Shown: positions 50,694-60,543 of the stretch, piece by piece
Layout: every line of letters starts with the position of its first letter
How positions within the stretch are numbered: the first letter of the stretch is position 1
NCBI RefSeq assembly: GCF_018325905.1
Contig: NZ_AP021901.1
Coordinates: 1,674,001 to 1,738,000, forward strand
Length of the DNA: 64,000 nt
Source: Pseudomonas sp. St316
GTDB taxonomy: Bacteria > Pseudomonadota > Gammaproteobacteria > Pseudomonadales > Pseudomonadaceae
Reading direction: 5' to 3'
Program-made: the position numbers and the translations under genes
Notes under the pieces: generated by a model
The model's input: only the letters and a program-made list of their open reading frames with translations
The model's database searches: none
What the model was told of the DNA's origin: nothing

Positions 50694-51983
50694 TTATGGC
50701 AACTCGCGACTCGCATAGAACGCGCTCAGCACCTTCACCAGATGCGCCAGGTCATGGCTGCCGCACAGTTCGCGGATCGAATGCATGGCGAAGGTTGGCA
50801 GGCCGATGTCCACGGTGCGCACCCCCAGCTGGCTGGCGGTGATCGGGCCGATGGTCGAGCCGCAGCCCATGTCACTGCGCACCACGAAGCTTTGCACCGG
50901 CACTTCTTCTGCCATGCACAGGTGGCGGAAGAACCCGGCGGTTTCGCTGTTGGTGGCGTAGCGCTGGTTGCTGTTGACCTTGATCACCGGGCCGGCGTTG
51001 AGCTTGGGGCCGTGATTGGCGTCGTGCTTGTCGGCATAGTTGGGATGCACGCCGTGGGCGTTGTCCGCCGACACCAGCAGGGATTTCTGAATGGTGCGCA
51101 CGAACGCCTCACCTTCAGGCAGCAGGCGACGCAGGGTCTGTTCAAGCATCGGGCCGTCGGCGCCACAGGCCGAGCACGAACCGACCTCCTCGTGATCGTT
51201 GCACACCAGTACGCAGGTTTCTTCGGTGTCAGCGTTCAGCAAGGCTTGCAGGCCGGCGTAGCACGACAGCAGGTTATCCAGGCGCGCGCCGGCGATGAAG
51301 TCGCCGTGCAGGCCAATGACCGCAGCGCTTTGCGTGTCGTAGAAACTCAACTCGTAGTCGAGCACCACGTCGGCATTCTGGCCGTGTTCGCGGGCCAGTT
51401 GATCGGTGAGCACGGCTCGGAAATCGACGCGCTCATCACCGGCGAACTGGGCGAGGATCGGCGGCAGTTCATTCTGCGGGTTGATGGTCCAGCCCTGGTT
51501 GGCTTCGCGATTGAGGTGGATGGCCAGGTTCGGGATCGTGGCGATCGGCGCCTTGAAATCGATCAACTGGCTTTCGACCTTGCCGTCGCGACGGAAGGTC
51601 ACGCGCCCGGCCAGGGACAGGTCGCGGTCGAACCACGGCGCCAGCAACGCGCCGCCATAGACTTCCACGCCCAGTTGCCAGAACCCGTGGCGTTGCAGTT
51701 CCGGCTGCGGCTTGACCCGCAGGCAGGGGCTGTCGGTGTGGGCGCCGACCAGGCGGATGCCATCGTGCAACGGTGAGTTGCGGCCGAGCTTGAAGGCGAT
51801 GATCGAGGAGTCGTTGCGTGTGACGTAATAGCGACCGTTGGCCTCGGTGGCCCAGGTCTCGCGTTCGTCAAGACGCTGATAGCCTGCCGCCTCCAGGCGT
51901 TTGGCAAGGCTGGCGGTGGCATGAAACGGGGTAGGGGAGGCCTTGAGAAAGTCGATCAGGCCCTGGTTCAACTCTGCGCGCAT
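50694..51983 (-). CDS. apeB: M18-family aminopeptidase
   Basis: Zinc aminopeptidase of 429 residues that removes N-terminal acidic residues from peptides in the cytoplasm. Metal-site motifs are [13 protein letters not shown] (His, Asp), [18 protein letters not shown] (Glu-Glu and Gly region), and [17 protein letters not shown] with a later His near [11 protein letters not shown] ([13 protein letters not shown]). GGAG lies six bases before the ATG. Length is normal for bacterial ApeB. Not in an operon with its neighbours. Confidence 0.94.
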   Translation of the reverse strand: MRAELNQGLIDFLKASPTPFHATASLAKRLEAAGYQRLDERETWATEANGRYYVTRNDSSIIAFKLGRNSPLHDGIRLVGAHTDSPCLRVKPQPELQRHGFWQLGVEVYGGALLAPWFDRDLSLAGRVTFRRDGKVESQLIDFKAPIATIPNLAIHLNREANQGWTINPQNELPPILAQFAGDERVDFRAVLTDQLAREHGQNADVVLDYELSFYDTQSAAVIGLHGDFIAGARLDNLLSCYAGLQALLNADTEETCVLVCNDHEEVGSCSACGADGPMLEQTLRRLLPEGEAFVRTIQKSLLVSADNAHGVHPNYADKHDANHGPKLNAGPVIKVNSNQRYATNSETAGFFRHLCMAEEVPVQSFVVRSDMGCGSTIGPITASQLGVRTVDIGLPTFAMHSIRELCGSHDLAHLVKVLSAFYASRELP

Positions 51984-52044
51984 AAGAAACTCCAGACAGC
52001 AATGGGCGGCAGTTTACCGTATTGCTGATGGATGGGGAGGCATC

Positions 52045-52133
52045 TGTGGGAGCGAGCTTGCTCGCGATAGCGTCAGATCAGCCAACAGGGTGATCGACTG
52101 ACACACCGCACCGCGAGCAAGCTCGCTCTCACA
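52045..52133. repeat. REP pair
   Basis: TGTGGGAGCGAGCTTGCTCGCGATAGCG and a distal arm CCGCGAGCAAGCTCGCTCTCACA, between apeB and rluA. Confidence 0.9.
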
Positions 52134-52150
52134 GGCGCTCATGCGAATTT

Positions 52151-52786
52151 TCAGAACGGCGCCGGGCACTCGAAGCGCAAGCGTTCGCCGCTTTGCGGAT
52201 GGGTGAAACTCAGCATGCTGGCGTGCAGGCACAGGCGTGGCCAGGCGGCGAGGGCCTGCGGGTGGGCGTAGAGCCCGTCACCCAGCAGCGGGTGACCGAT
52301 GGACAGCATGTGCACGCGCAATTGGTGCGAGCGCCCGGTAATCGGCGTGAGTTCGACCCGGCACCAATCGCCGCAACGTTCCAGCACGCGCCAGAAGGTC
52401 AGGGCGTGTTTGCCGTGTTCATGGTCTACCACATGCCGAGGTTTGGTCGGCGGGTCGTAGCGCAAGGGCAGGTCGATGCTGCCGCTGTCCAGTTCCGGTT
52501 GGCCCCAGCACAGCGCCGTGTAGGCTTTTTCGGTTTCGCGATCATGAAATTGCCGGGACAGTTCACGATGAGTGTCCGGGTCGCGGGCCAGCAGGATGAT
52601 GCCGGAGGTTTCCCAGTCCAGTCGGTGCACGATTCGCGCTTCCGGATAGCCGTTTTCCTGCAGACGGGTGATCAGGCAGTCCTTGTTGTCGTCGGCCCGG
52701 CCGGGCACTGAGAGCAACAGGGTCGGCTTGTCGACCACCAGGACGGCGGCGTCCTGATGAATGATGCGGATGTTGGACAAGGGCAT
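52151..52786 (-). CDS. rluA: Pseudouridine synthase RluA family
   Basis: Isomerises specific uridines in 23S rRNA and tRNA. The catalytic motif is RIVHRLDWETSGIILLAR (Asp in HRLD), with LLSVPGRADDNKDCLITRLQ before it, which is typical of RluA rather than RluC/D, and GRSHQLRVHMLSIGHPLLGD after it. No S4 domain. ATG at 52786 (MPLSNIRIIHQD) gives a 211-residue protein like E. coli RluA; the open frame extends nine codons upstream. It follows minE on the same strand, as in other pseudomonads. Confidence 0.93.
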   Translation of the reverse strand: MPLSNIRIIHQDAAVLVVDKPTLLLSVPGRADDNKDCLITRLQENGYPEARIVHRLDWETSGIILLARDPDTHRELSRQFHDRETEKAYTALCWGQPELDSGSIDLPLRYDPPTKPRHVVDHEHGKHALTFWRVLERCGDWCRVELTPITGRSHQLRVHMLSIGHPLLGDGLYAHPQALAAWPRLCLHASMLSFTHPQSGERLRFECPAPF

Positions 52787-52812
52787 TGAAAACAGTCTCG
52801 TTACAAACGCCA

Positions 52813-52873
52813 ACGGCGGCTCGGGCCCTTCTCAAACCCTAAGGGGAAAGAGGAGAAGGACCCGAGCCGCCGT
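52813..52873 (-). repeat. Long stem-loop between minE and rluA
   Basis: Arms of 21 bases (ACGGCGGCTCGGG-C-CCTTCTC and its complement) pair at 20 positions plus one G-T over a 19-base loop. No T-run follows on the minus strand. It may be a terminator without a U-tract or a processing or stability element separating the two genes. Confidence 0.75.
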
Positions 52874-52890
52874 GGCTCCAGCCGGAGCGA

Positions 52891-53145
52891 TCAGCGATCC
52901 GGCAGGGTGATGTTGAGTTCCAGGATCGAGCAACTGCCCTGGCTTTCCAGTGCCACGTGCACGTCATCGCTACCGATGTTGACGTATTTGCGGATCACTT
53001 CCACCAGTTCCTTCTGCAGGGCTGGCAGGTAGTCAGGGGTGCTGCGTTGGCCGCGTTCGTGCGCCACGATGATCTGTAGACGCTCTTTCGCGACCGAGGC
53101 GGTACTGGGCTTTTTGTTGGCACGAAAGAAGTCAAAAAGGTTCAT
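52891..53145 (-). CDS. minE: Cell-division topological specificity factor MinE
   Basis: MinE of 84 residues stimulates MinD ATPase and drives pole-to-pole oscillation that places the division septum at midcell. It starts [20 protein letters not shown] with the amphipathic membrane-targeting helix, then the MinD-binding stretch [16 protein letters not shown], and ends in a beta-rich dimer domain ([12 protein letters not shown]). Its ATG overlaps the minD stop by one base. Confidence 0.97.
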   Translation of the reverse strand: MNLFDFFRANKKPSTASVAKERLQIIVAHERGQRSTPDYLPALQKELVEVIRKYVNIGSDDVHVALESQGSCSILELNITLPDR

Positions 53146-53957
53146 TACCTACCTCCAAACAGGCGCTCGAAGAAACCTTTCTTCGTTACATCGAGGAAAC
53201 GATGCTCCACGGTCTTGCCCAGCAGGCGATCGACGGCATCGCTGTATGCCTGGCCGGCATCGCTCTGGTCGTCGAGAATCACTGGCACACCGGAGTTGGA
53301 GGCCTTGAGTACCGCTTGGGATTCCGGAATGACACCCAGCAGGGTGACGGCGAGGATTTCCTTGACGTCTTCGACGCCGAGCATTTCGCCATCGCTGACC
53401 CGTTGCGGGTTGTAGCGGGTCAGCAGCAGGTGTTCCTTGATTGGCTCTTCGCCGTTTTCGGCGCGGCGGGACTTGCTTGCCAGCAGGCCCAGCATGCGGT
53501 CGGAGTCACGCACCGACGACACTTCCGGGTTGGTCACGACGATCGCCTCGTCGGCGAAGTACATGGCCAGGTGGGCACCTTTCTCGATACCGGCCGGGGA
53601 GTCGCAGACCACGAACTCGAAGTCTTCCTTGAGTTGCATCAGGACTTTTTCCACGCCTTCCTGGGTCAGCGCGTCCTTGTCGCGGGTCTGGCTGGCGGCC
53701 AGGACGTAGAGGTTCTCAAGGCGCTTGTCCTTGATCAGGGCCTGTTGCAGGTTCGCTTCGCCGTTGACCACGTTGACGAAGTCATAGACCACGCGACGCT
53801 CGCAACCCATGATCAGGTCCAGGTTACGCAGGCCGACGTCGAAGTCGACGATGACTGTCTTGTGGCCGCGCAGAGCGAGGCCGGTACCGATAGCGGCGCT
53901 GGTGGTGGTCTTACCCACACCACCCTTGCCGGATGTAACCACGAGAATCTTGGCCAA
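53145..53957 (-). CDS. minD: Septum-site determining ATPase MinD
   Basis: ParA/MinD-type ATPase of 270 residues. The deviant Walker A is [19 protein letters not shown], with [17 protein letters not shown] as switch region and [16 protein letters not shown] as Walker B. The C-terminal amphipathic helix [12 protein letters not shown] binds the membrane. Part of the minCDE set, with a 200-bp gap after minC and a one-base overlap with minE. Confidence 0.98.
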   Translation of the reverse strand: MAKILVVTSGKGGVGKTTTSAAIGTGLALRGHKTVIVDFDVGLRNLDLIMGCERRVVYDFVNVVNGEANLQQALIKDKRLENLYVLAASQTRDKDALTQEGVEKVLMQLKEDFEFVVCDSPAGIEKGAHLAMYFADEAIVVTNPEVSSVRDSDRMLGLLASKSRRAENGEEPIKEHLLLTRYNPQRVSDGEMLGVEDVKEILAVTLLGVIPESQAVLKASNSGVPVILDDQSDAGQAYSDAVDRLLGKTVEHRFLDVTKKGFFERLFGGR

Positions 53958-54157
53958 GGTGTTTCACCCCTAAGGAAAAAGGACTTTTTCAGCCCCTGAA
54001 AAACATCTCTGGAAAACTGCTGCAATTGGACAGGCTTGGCTGGAATCGGATGTCGGGCGGGGTCTACCTCCGGTAAACACTGCCTGATCCTTTTTCCTAC
54101 GTCGTTTAAGCCGTTTTCGCTCGTTTTAGAGATGCTTGGAAAATGCGGCAGTATCCG
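53958..54157. other. 200-bp gap between minC and minD
   Basis: No gene. It holds an inverted pair CATCTCT (54004-54010) / AGAGATG (54127-54133) and an A-rich stretch before minD. A separate promoter for minDE is possible; hexamers cannot be assigned firmly. Confidence 0.4.
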
Positions 54158-54895
54158 TTAAAGCCGAATGATGTTCAACACGTCGCCCGACAGGCTGATC
54201 TGGACGCCGGCCCCCCACAACGGATCGCGGCGCAAATCCTCGGAGACCTTGTACTGCCCGGCGATGGAGACCAGTTCAGCGCTCAATTGCTGACAGAAGA
54301 TCCTGGCCTTTGTGTCGCCTTTGACGCCGGCCAGCGCGCGACCGCGCATCGGGCCGTATACATGGATGTTGCCATCGGCCAGAAGTTCCGCCCCCGGGCT
54401 GACCGAGGAGACGATGACCAGATCGCCACCCTGGGCGTAAATCTGCTGCCCGCCGCGTACTGGCGAGGTGATGACGCGCGTCGGCTTGATGGTGGGTTCT
54501 GGTGGTTTTTCCGGGGCTTTCCTGGCTTCGACCGGGCTCAGTTCCAGCACGCGCTCCCGGGCGCCGGACGGCGGCAGCACCGGAATGTCCACGGCGATGG
54601 CGGCGGCGATGTCTTCGATGCGGCTGGCGCGGATCGCCAGGGTACGCAGGCCGTGCTGGCGGCAAACGCGCATCAGGCCTGGCAGGTCCACCGCGCCTTC
54701 GCCGGCCGGCAGCTTGTCCAGGGCCAGCACCAGCGGGGCGTTGCTGAAGAAGTTCGGTGCCTGGGCGACTTTGGCCGCCAACTGCCGGTCAAGGCTTTCC
54801 AGGTCGTTGCGGGCCAGCTCCAGCACCGTAATGGCGAGCATGCTGCCCTTCAGCTGGAACACGGGATCTTGGTCTAGCGGTTCGGTTTGGCTCAT
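54158..54895 (-). CDS. minC: Septum-site determining protein MinC
   Basis: Inhibitor of FtsZ ring assembly, recruited to the membrane by MinD. The 245-residue protein has an N-terminal FtsZ-binding domain ([20 protein letters not shown]) and a C-terminal beta-helix domain with the conserved [20 protein letters not shown] and [16 protein letters not shown] motifs. ATG at 54895 ([13 protein letters not shown]) is preferred; the open frame has eight more codons. First gene of the min cluster. Confidence 0.96.
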   Translation of the reverse strand: MSQTEPLDQDPVFQLKGSMLAITVLELARNDLESLDRQLAAKVAQAPNFFSNAPLVLALDKLPAGEGAVDLPGLMRVCRQHGLRTLAIRASRIEDIAAAIAVDIPVLPPSGARERVLELSPVEARKAPEKPPEPTIKPTRVITSPVRGGQQIYAQGGDLVIVSSVSPGAELLADGNIHVYGPMRGRALAGVKGDTKARIFCQQLSAELVSIAGQYKVSEDLRRDPLWGAGVQISLSGDVLNIIRL

Positions 54896-55013
54896 GGTCG
54901 GCGTACAACGGCTTGTCACTAAAAGTGCCGAGACTTATAACGAGATCGTCCGCCAGCCGCAACCCGGGTCGAACAATGTAGAATGCGCGGCCCATGTCTT
55001 AATGGAAGCTGTA

Positions 55014-55946
55014 ATGGATCGCCCGCGTTTTCGAGCTGCATTTTTTCATCCGCGTTTCTGGCTGCTGTGGTGCGGCCTGGGCCTGTTGTGGCTGATCGTT
55101 CAGTTGCCTTATCCGTTATTGCTGCGGGTCGGTCGTGCATTGGGCGCGCTGATGTACCGGGCGGCCGGCGACCGACGGCGCATCGCCCGTCGCAACCTGG
55201 AACTGTGTTTCCCGCAAAAGTCCGCCGCCGAACGAAAGCGTCTGCTCAAGGAAAACTTTGCCTCCACTGGCATCGCCTTTTTCGAAATGGCCATGAGTTG
55301 GTGGTGGTCGCGTTCGCGCCTGGCGAAACTGGCCCATGTCGAAGGGCTGGAGCATCTCAAGCAGGCCCAGCGCGAGGGCAAGGGCGTGATCCTGATGGCG
55401 CTGCATTTCACCACCCTGGAAATCGGCGCGGCCTTGCTCGGCCAGCAGCACACCATCGATGGCATGTACCGCGAGCACAAGAACCCGCTGTTCGACTACA
55501 TCCAGCGCCGGGGGCGCGAGCGACACAACCTCGACTCGCTGGCGGTGGAACGTGACGACGTGCGCGGCATGCTCAAGCTGCTGCGGGTCGGGCGGGCGAT
55601 CTGGTATGCGCCGGACCAGGACTACGGCGCCAAGCAGAGCGTCTTCGTGCCGCTGTTCGGCATCCAGGCCGCGACGGTCACCGCCACCAGCAAGTTCGCC
55701 CGCCTGGGCAAGGCACTGGTGGTGCCCTTCATCCAGGAACGCCTGGCCGACGGCAGCGGTTATCGCCTGGTGATCCAGGCCCCGCTGACGGATTTCCCGG
55801 GCGAGACTGAGCAAGCCGATTGCATCCGCATCAACCAGTGGGTCGAGCAGTCGGTAAGTGATTGTCCCGAGCAATACCTCTGGGCCCACCGGCGCTTCAA
55901 GAGCCGTCCGCCGGGCGAGCCGAAGCTGTACGACAAACGTGGTTGA
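55014..55946 (+). CDS. Lipid A lauroyl acyltransferase (LpxL/HtrB family)
   Basis: Inner-membrane acyltransferase that adds a secondary acyl chain to lipid A. In 310 residues: a membrane anchor (FWLLWCGLGLLWLIVQLPYP), the catalytic ALHFTTLEIGA (HX4E/D type motif, here His then Glu), and YAPDQDYGAKQSVFVPLFG with the glycerolipid acyltransferase pattern. The ATG at 55014 (MDRPRFRAAFFHPRFW) is chosen; one at 55002 is four codons longer. The frame is open far upstream through the minC promoter side, which is not coding. Divergent from minC. TAGAAT at 54979-54984 may be its -10 element. Confidence 0.92.
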   Translation: MDRPRFRAAFFHPRFWLLWCGLGLLWLIVQLPYPLLLRVGRALGALMYRAAGDRRRIARRNLELCFPQKSAAERKRLLKENFASTGIAFFEMAMSWWWSRSRLAKLAHVEGLEHLKQAQREGKGVILMALHFTTLEIGAALLGQQHTIDGMYREHKNPLFDYIQRRGRERHNLDSLAVERDDVRGMLKLLRVGRAIWYAPDQDYGAKQSVFVPLFGIQAATVTATSKFARLGKALVVPFIQERLADGSGYRLVIQAPLTDFPGETEQADCIRINQWVEQSVSDCPEQYLWAHRRFKSRPPGEPKLYDKRG

Positions 55947-55990
55947 GCCAATATCCACCATTTTCGGCACCTTGAGCACGGAGCATTGCG

Positions 55991-57145
55991 ATGACCCCAG
56001 CTGAACCGGTTACAGGTTTGATTCTTTCCGGCGGCGGGGCTCGAGCGGCGTATCAGGTAGGCGTATTGGCAGCCATCGCCGAATTATTGCCAGACGGGGC
56101 GGATAACCCGTTCCCGGTGATCGTCGGCACCTCGGCCGGGGCGATCAACGCGGTCAGCCTGGCAAGCGGGGCGATGGACTTCAAGACCGCCATCGAGCGG
56201 CTGACGGCGTTCTGGCAAGCGGTGCGCAGCCATCAGGTCATGCGCAGCGACTGGCGCGGCGTGCTGGCCCAGTCAATGCGTTTCATCACCCACAGCCTGC
56301 TGGGCCTGGGGGCCAAGTTGCCGGTGGCGCTGATCGACAGTTCGCCGCTGCGCGAATTGCTCCAGGCCCAATTCCATGCCTCGGGCATCGAGCAGGCCAT
56401 CGTCGAGCAGCAACTGCGCGCGGTGGCGGTGACGGCGTTCGGTTATGAGTCTGGTCAGGCTGTCACTTTCTACCAAGGGCGCGGGACCATCGATGCCTGG
56501 CTGCGCCATCGACGTATCGGGGTGCCGACGCAGTTGTCGGTGGAGCACCTGCTGGCCAGCTCGGCGATTCCGTTGCTGTTCGCGCCGGTCAGGATCGGCC
56601 CACAATACTTCGGTGACGGCGCGGTGCGCCAATCGGCGCCCATCAGCCCGGCCTTGCACTTGGGGGCCAATCGGGTGCTGGTGATCGGCGTCAGCGGCAA
56701 CCCCCGTGGCGCGGGGTTGCAAGATCCTCTGGAGCGTAGCTACACCGGTCTGCAACCGACCCTGGCGCAGATCGGCGGCCATATGCTCAACAGCACGTTC
56801 ATTGACAGCCTGGAAAGCGACATCGAGTTGCTTCAACGCCTGAACGGCTTCAGTCACCTGCTGCCCGATGACGTACCGGCCCATACCTTGGGCGCGGCAC
56901 CGGTGGAGGTGCTGGTGATTTCACCCAGCCAGCCGATCGATGAAATTGCCGCTCGCCATCGCCAGGAACTGCCCCGCGCGCTGCGGTTGTTCCTGCGCGG
57001 GCCGGGCGCGACCAAGACCAGCGGCGCGGGAGTACTGAGTTACCTGCTGTTCGAGGCGGGGTATTGCCGCGAACTGATCGAGCTGGGACGCCAGGATGCG
57101 TTGGCGCAGCGCGAGGAACTGAGTCGGTTTTTGGGGTTGTCCTGA
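55991..57145 (+). CDS. Patatin-like phospholipase family protein
   Basis: Serine lipid acyl hydrolase of 384 residues. The oxyanion loop is LILSGGGARAAYQVGVLAAI, the nucleophile GTSAGAINAVSL (Ser about 52), and the catalytic Asp DGAVRQSAPISPAL in GDGAVRQ. A C-terminal extension of about 150 residues follows the core. No signal peptide or barrel domain, so it is not of the PlpD type and acts inside the cell. It follows the lipid A acyltransferase gene by 44 bp on the same strand. Confidence 0.92.
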   Translation: MTPAEPVTGLILSGGGARAAYQVGVLAAIAELLPDGADNPFPVIVGTSAGAINAVSLASGAMDFKTAIERLTAFWQAVRSHQVMRSDWRGVLAQSMRFITHSLLGLGAKLPVALIDSSPLRELLQAQFHASGIEQAIVEQQLRAVAVTAFGYESGQAVTFYQGRGTIDAWLRHRRIGVPTQLSVEHLLASSAIPLLFAPVRIGPQYFGDGAVRQSAPISPALHLGANRVLVIGVSGNPRGAGLQDPLERSYTGLQPTLAQIGGHMLNSTFIDSLESDIELLQRLNGFSHLLPDDVPAHTLGAAPVEVLVISPSQPIDEIAARHRQELPRALRLFLRGPGATKTSGAGVLSYLLFEAGYCRELIELGRQDALAQREELSRFLGLS

Positions 57146-57167
57146 CTGATGCAAGCAGGTCCACCGC

Positions 57168-57327
57168 TATCGCGAGCAAGCTCGCTCCCACAAGGGATTT
57201 GCGGTGGACGCTAAAGCCTGGCTTTCACGAAACCAATGTGGGAGCGAGCTTGCTCGCGAAGACGGCGGCACATTTAACATCAATGCAAGCCGACCCATCG
57301 CAATCGCGAGCAGGCTCGCTCCCACAG
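57168..57327. repeat. Cluster of three REP sequences
   Basis: Three units in alternating orientation: ATCGCGAGCAAGCTCGCTCCCACA, TGTGGGAGCGAGCTTGCTCGCGA, and AATCGCGAGCAGGCTCGCTCCCACA. Between the convergent patatin and Tsx-like genes. Confidence 0.9.
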
Positions 57328-57355
57328 GGTATTGTTGCGGACGTAAATCCTGGGA

Positions 57356-58141
57356 TCAGAAATGGTACTTCAGCAAGAAGCTGGTATTGCTCTGGTTGGT
57401 CTTGAACCCGTCCGTGTCTTCGATCCCGTACTTGTTCTTCCAGTAGTCATACTCCACGCCCACATACAACTGCTTGGCGCCGAGCTTCAACGCCTTGCCC
57501 AGGTCATATTTGATCTGCGGGTTGATGTGCAGGTTGGCGTGGTAGGTGCCTTTGGAGTTGCTGTCGTTGTCCACCACCCAGTCGATGAAACCGTCGATCA
57601 GGATGTCCGATGATCCCACCGGTACGGTGTAGGCCCAGGTCGGCGTGATCTGCCAGACGTTATCGCCGGCGCGTGGGCCTTCGGTCTGGCGGTTGTAGAA
57701 GTTCAGCTGGAAGTAGTCGAAGCCGGGAATCGCCAGGTCCAAGCCCGGACCGATCAGGTAGGACTCGTTGTCGCCTTCGCCGAATTCATACGTCATGGCC
57801 AGCAGCACATCCTTGATCGGGCCCAGTTCCAGCTTCTGGTCGAAGATCTTGCCGAACGACAGGCGTGGGCTGAACTCACCGTAATAGGTGTTCGGGCCGG
57901 ACTGGCTGTCGTCCTGGCCGTTGTAGAAGATCCGATCGAGGAAGAAGAAGTTGTCCCCATATTTCCAGGCGTCGGCGTGCTCGAAGGTCACGGTCTGCTG
58001 GATGCGCGGGTTGACCTGGAAATCCTTGCCGTACAGGTAGGTCAGGCTGTTGTTCTGCCACTGGAACAGGTCGTCGGCCATCGCTTGGCCCCCGGCCAGC
58101 AAGGCTCCCGCAAGTATCAGGCTGGTGCACGTACGTTTCAT
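57356..58141 (-). CDS. Tsx-like nucleoside-specific outer-membrane channel
   Basis: Outer-membrane beta-barrel of the Channel_Tsx family, 261 residues. Signal peptide LILAGALLAGGQAMA; the mature start is DDLFQWQNNSLTYLYGKDF, the typical Tsx-like N-terminus, and the protein ends with an aromatic strand (SFLLKYHF). GGGAG precedes the ATG at 58141; the open frame upstream (to 58309) is not coding-like. Position next to the urate catabolic genes suggests uptake of purine nucleosides or bases. It is about 500 bp downstream of puuD on the same strand. Confidence 0.87.
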   Translation of the reverse strand: MKRTCTSLILAGALLAGGQAMADDLFQWQNNSLTYLYGKDFQVNPRIQQTVTFEHADAWKYGDNFFFLDRIFYNGQDDSQSGPNTYYGEFSPRLSFGKIFDQKLELGPIKDVLLAMTYEFGEGDNESYLIGPGLDLAIPGFDYFQLNFYNRQTEGPRAGDNVWQITPTWAYTVPVGSSDILIDGFIDWVVDNDSNSKGTYHANLHINPQIKYDLGKALKLGAKQLYVGVEYDYWKNKYGIEDTDGFKTNQSNTSFLLKYHF

Positions 58142-58643
58142 TCGGTTTGCTCCCAAAGGTAAGTGGTGCCGCTTTTTTTTCAGGTCAGCGCTCTGGTGTG
58201 GCGCCTTTTTCCTCGGATAAAAAACATCCGTTCGGTCAGCTTTTTGCGCGTGGCAAATGCTGATAGCAAGAGCTGAGCCAAGGCCGGGGGAAACCCGCAA
58301 AAGACTCATTCAGCTGTTTGGAACAGTCGAAAAAGGTGTGTTCAGGAGGCGCTTGTTCTATCTGCCGGTGCCGGGATAAGTTGGCGGGCCGGTCAGGATC
58401 GGAGAGGGTTTTTGTGTCGGCCGGTTTCGAACGGCCGCGCAGGATACGGGCTTGAATCGCGGGGCTCAAGTGCCCTGCAACGGCGCATCCGTGGCGAATT
58501 TGGGGCGTGATGCAAGGGCTGGGTCATCGGGTGCTTTGCTCTTGTTTTTATTGTTGAGGCGCAGGCAGTCGCTGACGGGCGACCGGTGGTGAGCCGGTCG
58601 GCCTGTCAACGGCATGACATGTGAAGCTATTGGCGCGCGAGGC
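58142..58643. other. 500-bp gap between puuD and the Tsx-like gene
   Basis: No supported gene; the frames here are shadows without ribosome sites. A promoter for the porin is likely because the gap is too long for simple readthrough, but no clear hexamers or terminator could be named. Confidence 0.4.
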
Positions 58644-59945
58644 TCAGTTGGTCCGCGCGCCCTGGTTGATCCACGCGCCGATCAGGTCACGTTCCTGCTG
58701 GGTCATCTGGGTGATGTTGCCCAATGGCATGATCTGGCTGGTGACGGCCTGGGCCTGGATGCGCGCGGCCTGTTGCTGGATCTGCTGCGGGGTGTCGAAC
58801 ATCACCCCACCTGGCGCGGCGCTGAACAACGGGCTGGTGGGCTTGGCCGAGTGGCAGACCGAGCAGCGTTCCTGGATCACGCTGTGGACCTGCTCGAACG
58901 AAGGGCCCTGGGCGTTGGCGGCCTGGGTGGGCGCCAACGCCGGTGCAGCCGGTGCCGTCGCCGGTTTCGCGCCACCGCCCACCGCCGTTTCCGGCAGCGG
59001 TTGATACTCGATGGCAGCGGGTGCCTTGGCCACGTCGGGTGCGATGGAGATGGGCTTGGGACCGGTAACGTAAGCCAGGCAGATCATCGCCAGGGCACCG
59101 ACCGGCAGCGTCCAGGCAAACCGGTTGCTGTCATGGCGCGTATTGAAGTAATGGCGCACCAACACCGCTGCCACGGCGATCCCGGCCAGGATCAACCAGT
59201 TGTACTGGCTGCCGTAGGTGCTCGGGAAATGGTTGCTGATCATGATGAACAGCACCGGCAACGTGAAGTAGTTGTTGTGGCGCGAACGCAACAAACCCTT
59301 GGCCGGCAGTGCAGGATCGGGCGTGCGGTTCTCGGCGATGGCCGCCACCAGCGCGCGCTGGGCCGGCATGATGATGCGAAAGACGTTGCCGACCATGATC
59401 GTCCCGATGACCGCCCCGACGTGCAGGTAGGCGCCGCGACCGCTGAACACCTTGCTGAACCCGTAGGCCGCGGCGACCAACAGCACGAACAGGATCATGC
59501 CGAGCAGGGCAGGGCGCTTGCCCAGGGCCGAGTCGCAAAGAAAGGAATAGACGAACCAGCCAACCAGTAGCGAACCGAGGCCCAGGGCGACGCCTTCGGG
59601 GCCGCTCAGGCTGCTGCCGGGAGCCAGCAGGTAGACGGTCGGGTTCCAATAGAACACCACGCACAACAGCGCGATGCCCGACATCCAGGTGAAGTAGGCT
59701 TCCCACTTGAACCAGTGCAGGTTGTCCGGCATGGAGGGCGGCGCGAGTTTGTATTTTTCCAGGTGGTAGATGCCGCCGCCGTGGATGGCCCACAGGTCAC
59801 CGGCCAGGCCGCTCCTGGGGTTGACGCGGTTGAGGTTGTTTTCCAGCCAGACGAAGTAGAACGACGCGCCGATCCAGGCCACGCCAGTGATCATGTGAAC
59901 CCAGCGTACGCTCAGGTTCAGCCATTCCAGCATATGTGCTTCCAC
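58644..59945 (-). CDS. puuD: Urate hydroxylase PuuD (membrane cytochrome c-linked urate oxidase)
   Basis: Bacterial PuuD oxidises urate to 5-hydroxyisourate and passes electrons to the respiratory chain through its cytochrome c domain. The first 330 residues form an eight-helix membrane domain (LNLSVRWVHMITGVAWIGAS with the conserved His). After an Ala/Pro-rich linker the last 100 residues are a cytochrome c with CSVCH and the axial Met in SQIMPLGNITQM. GTG at 59945 follows AGAGG; ATG at 59933 is an alternative. The gene starts five bases after allA and is in the operon puuE-uraD-alc-allA-puuD. Confidence 0.95.
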   Translation of the reverse strand: MEAHMLEWLNLSVRWVHMITGVAWIGASFYFVWLENNLNRVNPRSGLAGDLWAIHGGGIYHLEKYKLAPPSMPDNLHWFKWEAYFTWMSGIALLCVVFYWNPTVYLLAPGSSLSGPEGVALGLGSLLVGWFVYSFLCDSALGKRPALLGMILFVLLVAAAYGFSKVFSGRGAYLHVGAVIGTIMVGNVFRIIMPAQRALVAAIAENRTPDPALPAKGLLRSRHNNYFTLPVLFIMISNHFPSTYGSQYNWLILAGIAVAAVLVRHYFNTRHDSNRFAWTLPVGALAMICLAYVTGPKPISIAPDVAKAPAAIEYQPLPETAVGGGAKPATAPAAPALAPTQAANAQGPSFEQVHSVIQERCSVCHSAKPTSPLFSAAPGGVMFDTPQQIQQQAARIQAQAVTSQIMPLGNITQMTQQERDLIGAWINQGARTN

Positions 59946-59950
59946 AGTCT

Positions 59951-60499
59951 TTACCTCTCGCCCGTCACGCTTGTATTCGCGTGATCGGACCTTCTCTTAT
60001 TGGTGGGGGCGAGGATCAAACACTCATCCTCTTGGAAAAAATGCTCATCGCAGTTATTGCCTGTGCCACTGCGATCAACCACCAGGAAGTCATCCCGCTT
60101 TTCGATCGTCAGCACCGGGTGGTGCCAGACGCCGCGATGGTAATTGATGCCCTGCCTGCCGTTGGTGACGAAGGCGCGGACCAAACCTGATACAGGTGCA
60201 TCGCCAAGTGGCGCGACCACGATCAGAAAGGGGTTGCCGAGCAGCGGAATGAACGCCTGGCTGCCCAGCGGATGGCGCTCCAGCATGCGCACGGTCAGCG
60301 GCATGTCCAGCGCGTCGGCGCGGAAAATGCTGATGATCGCCTGGTCGTCCGGCGTGGCGGTTTGCACCGTCGCCAGGCGATGAAAGCGCATGGTCGAACC
60401 GTTGTTGATCATGAAGTGATCGCTGCCGTCGGTTTCGATCACGTCACCGAACGGGGCGAAGGCTTCTTTGGTCAACGGTTCGATCTTGAGTGTGCGCAT
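59951..60499 (-). CDS. allA: Ureidoglycolate lyase AllA
   Basis: Converts ureidoglycolate to glyoxylate and urea, the last step of the allantoate branch. The 182-residue product has the AllA start MRTLKIEPLTKEAFAPFGDV and the cupin-like core YHRGVWHHPVLTIEKRDDFL with metal-type His residues. ATG at 60499 follows AAGAAGACC; the open frame reaches back to 60583 through the REP, which is not coding. In an operon after alc, with a REP pair in between. Confidence 0.95.
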   Translation of the reverse strand: MRTLKIEPLTKEAFAPFGDVIETDGSDHFMINNGSTMRFHRLATVQTATPDDQAIISIFRADALDMPLTVRMLERHPLGSQAFIPLLGNPFLIVVAPLGDAPVSGLVRAFVTNGRQGINYHRGVWHHPVLTIEKRDDFLVVDRSGTGNNCDEHFFQEDECLILAPTNKRRSDHANTSVTGER

Positions 60500-60543
60500 G
60501 CTGGTCTTCTTATCCAAAATTCTGTGTTGTTTGTTGTGTCGCC

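Noticed and set aside
54468..55013. Long 5' extension of the lipid A acyltransferase frame
   Set aside because: It runs antisense through minC and its promoter. The family N-terminus starts at 55014.
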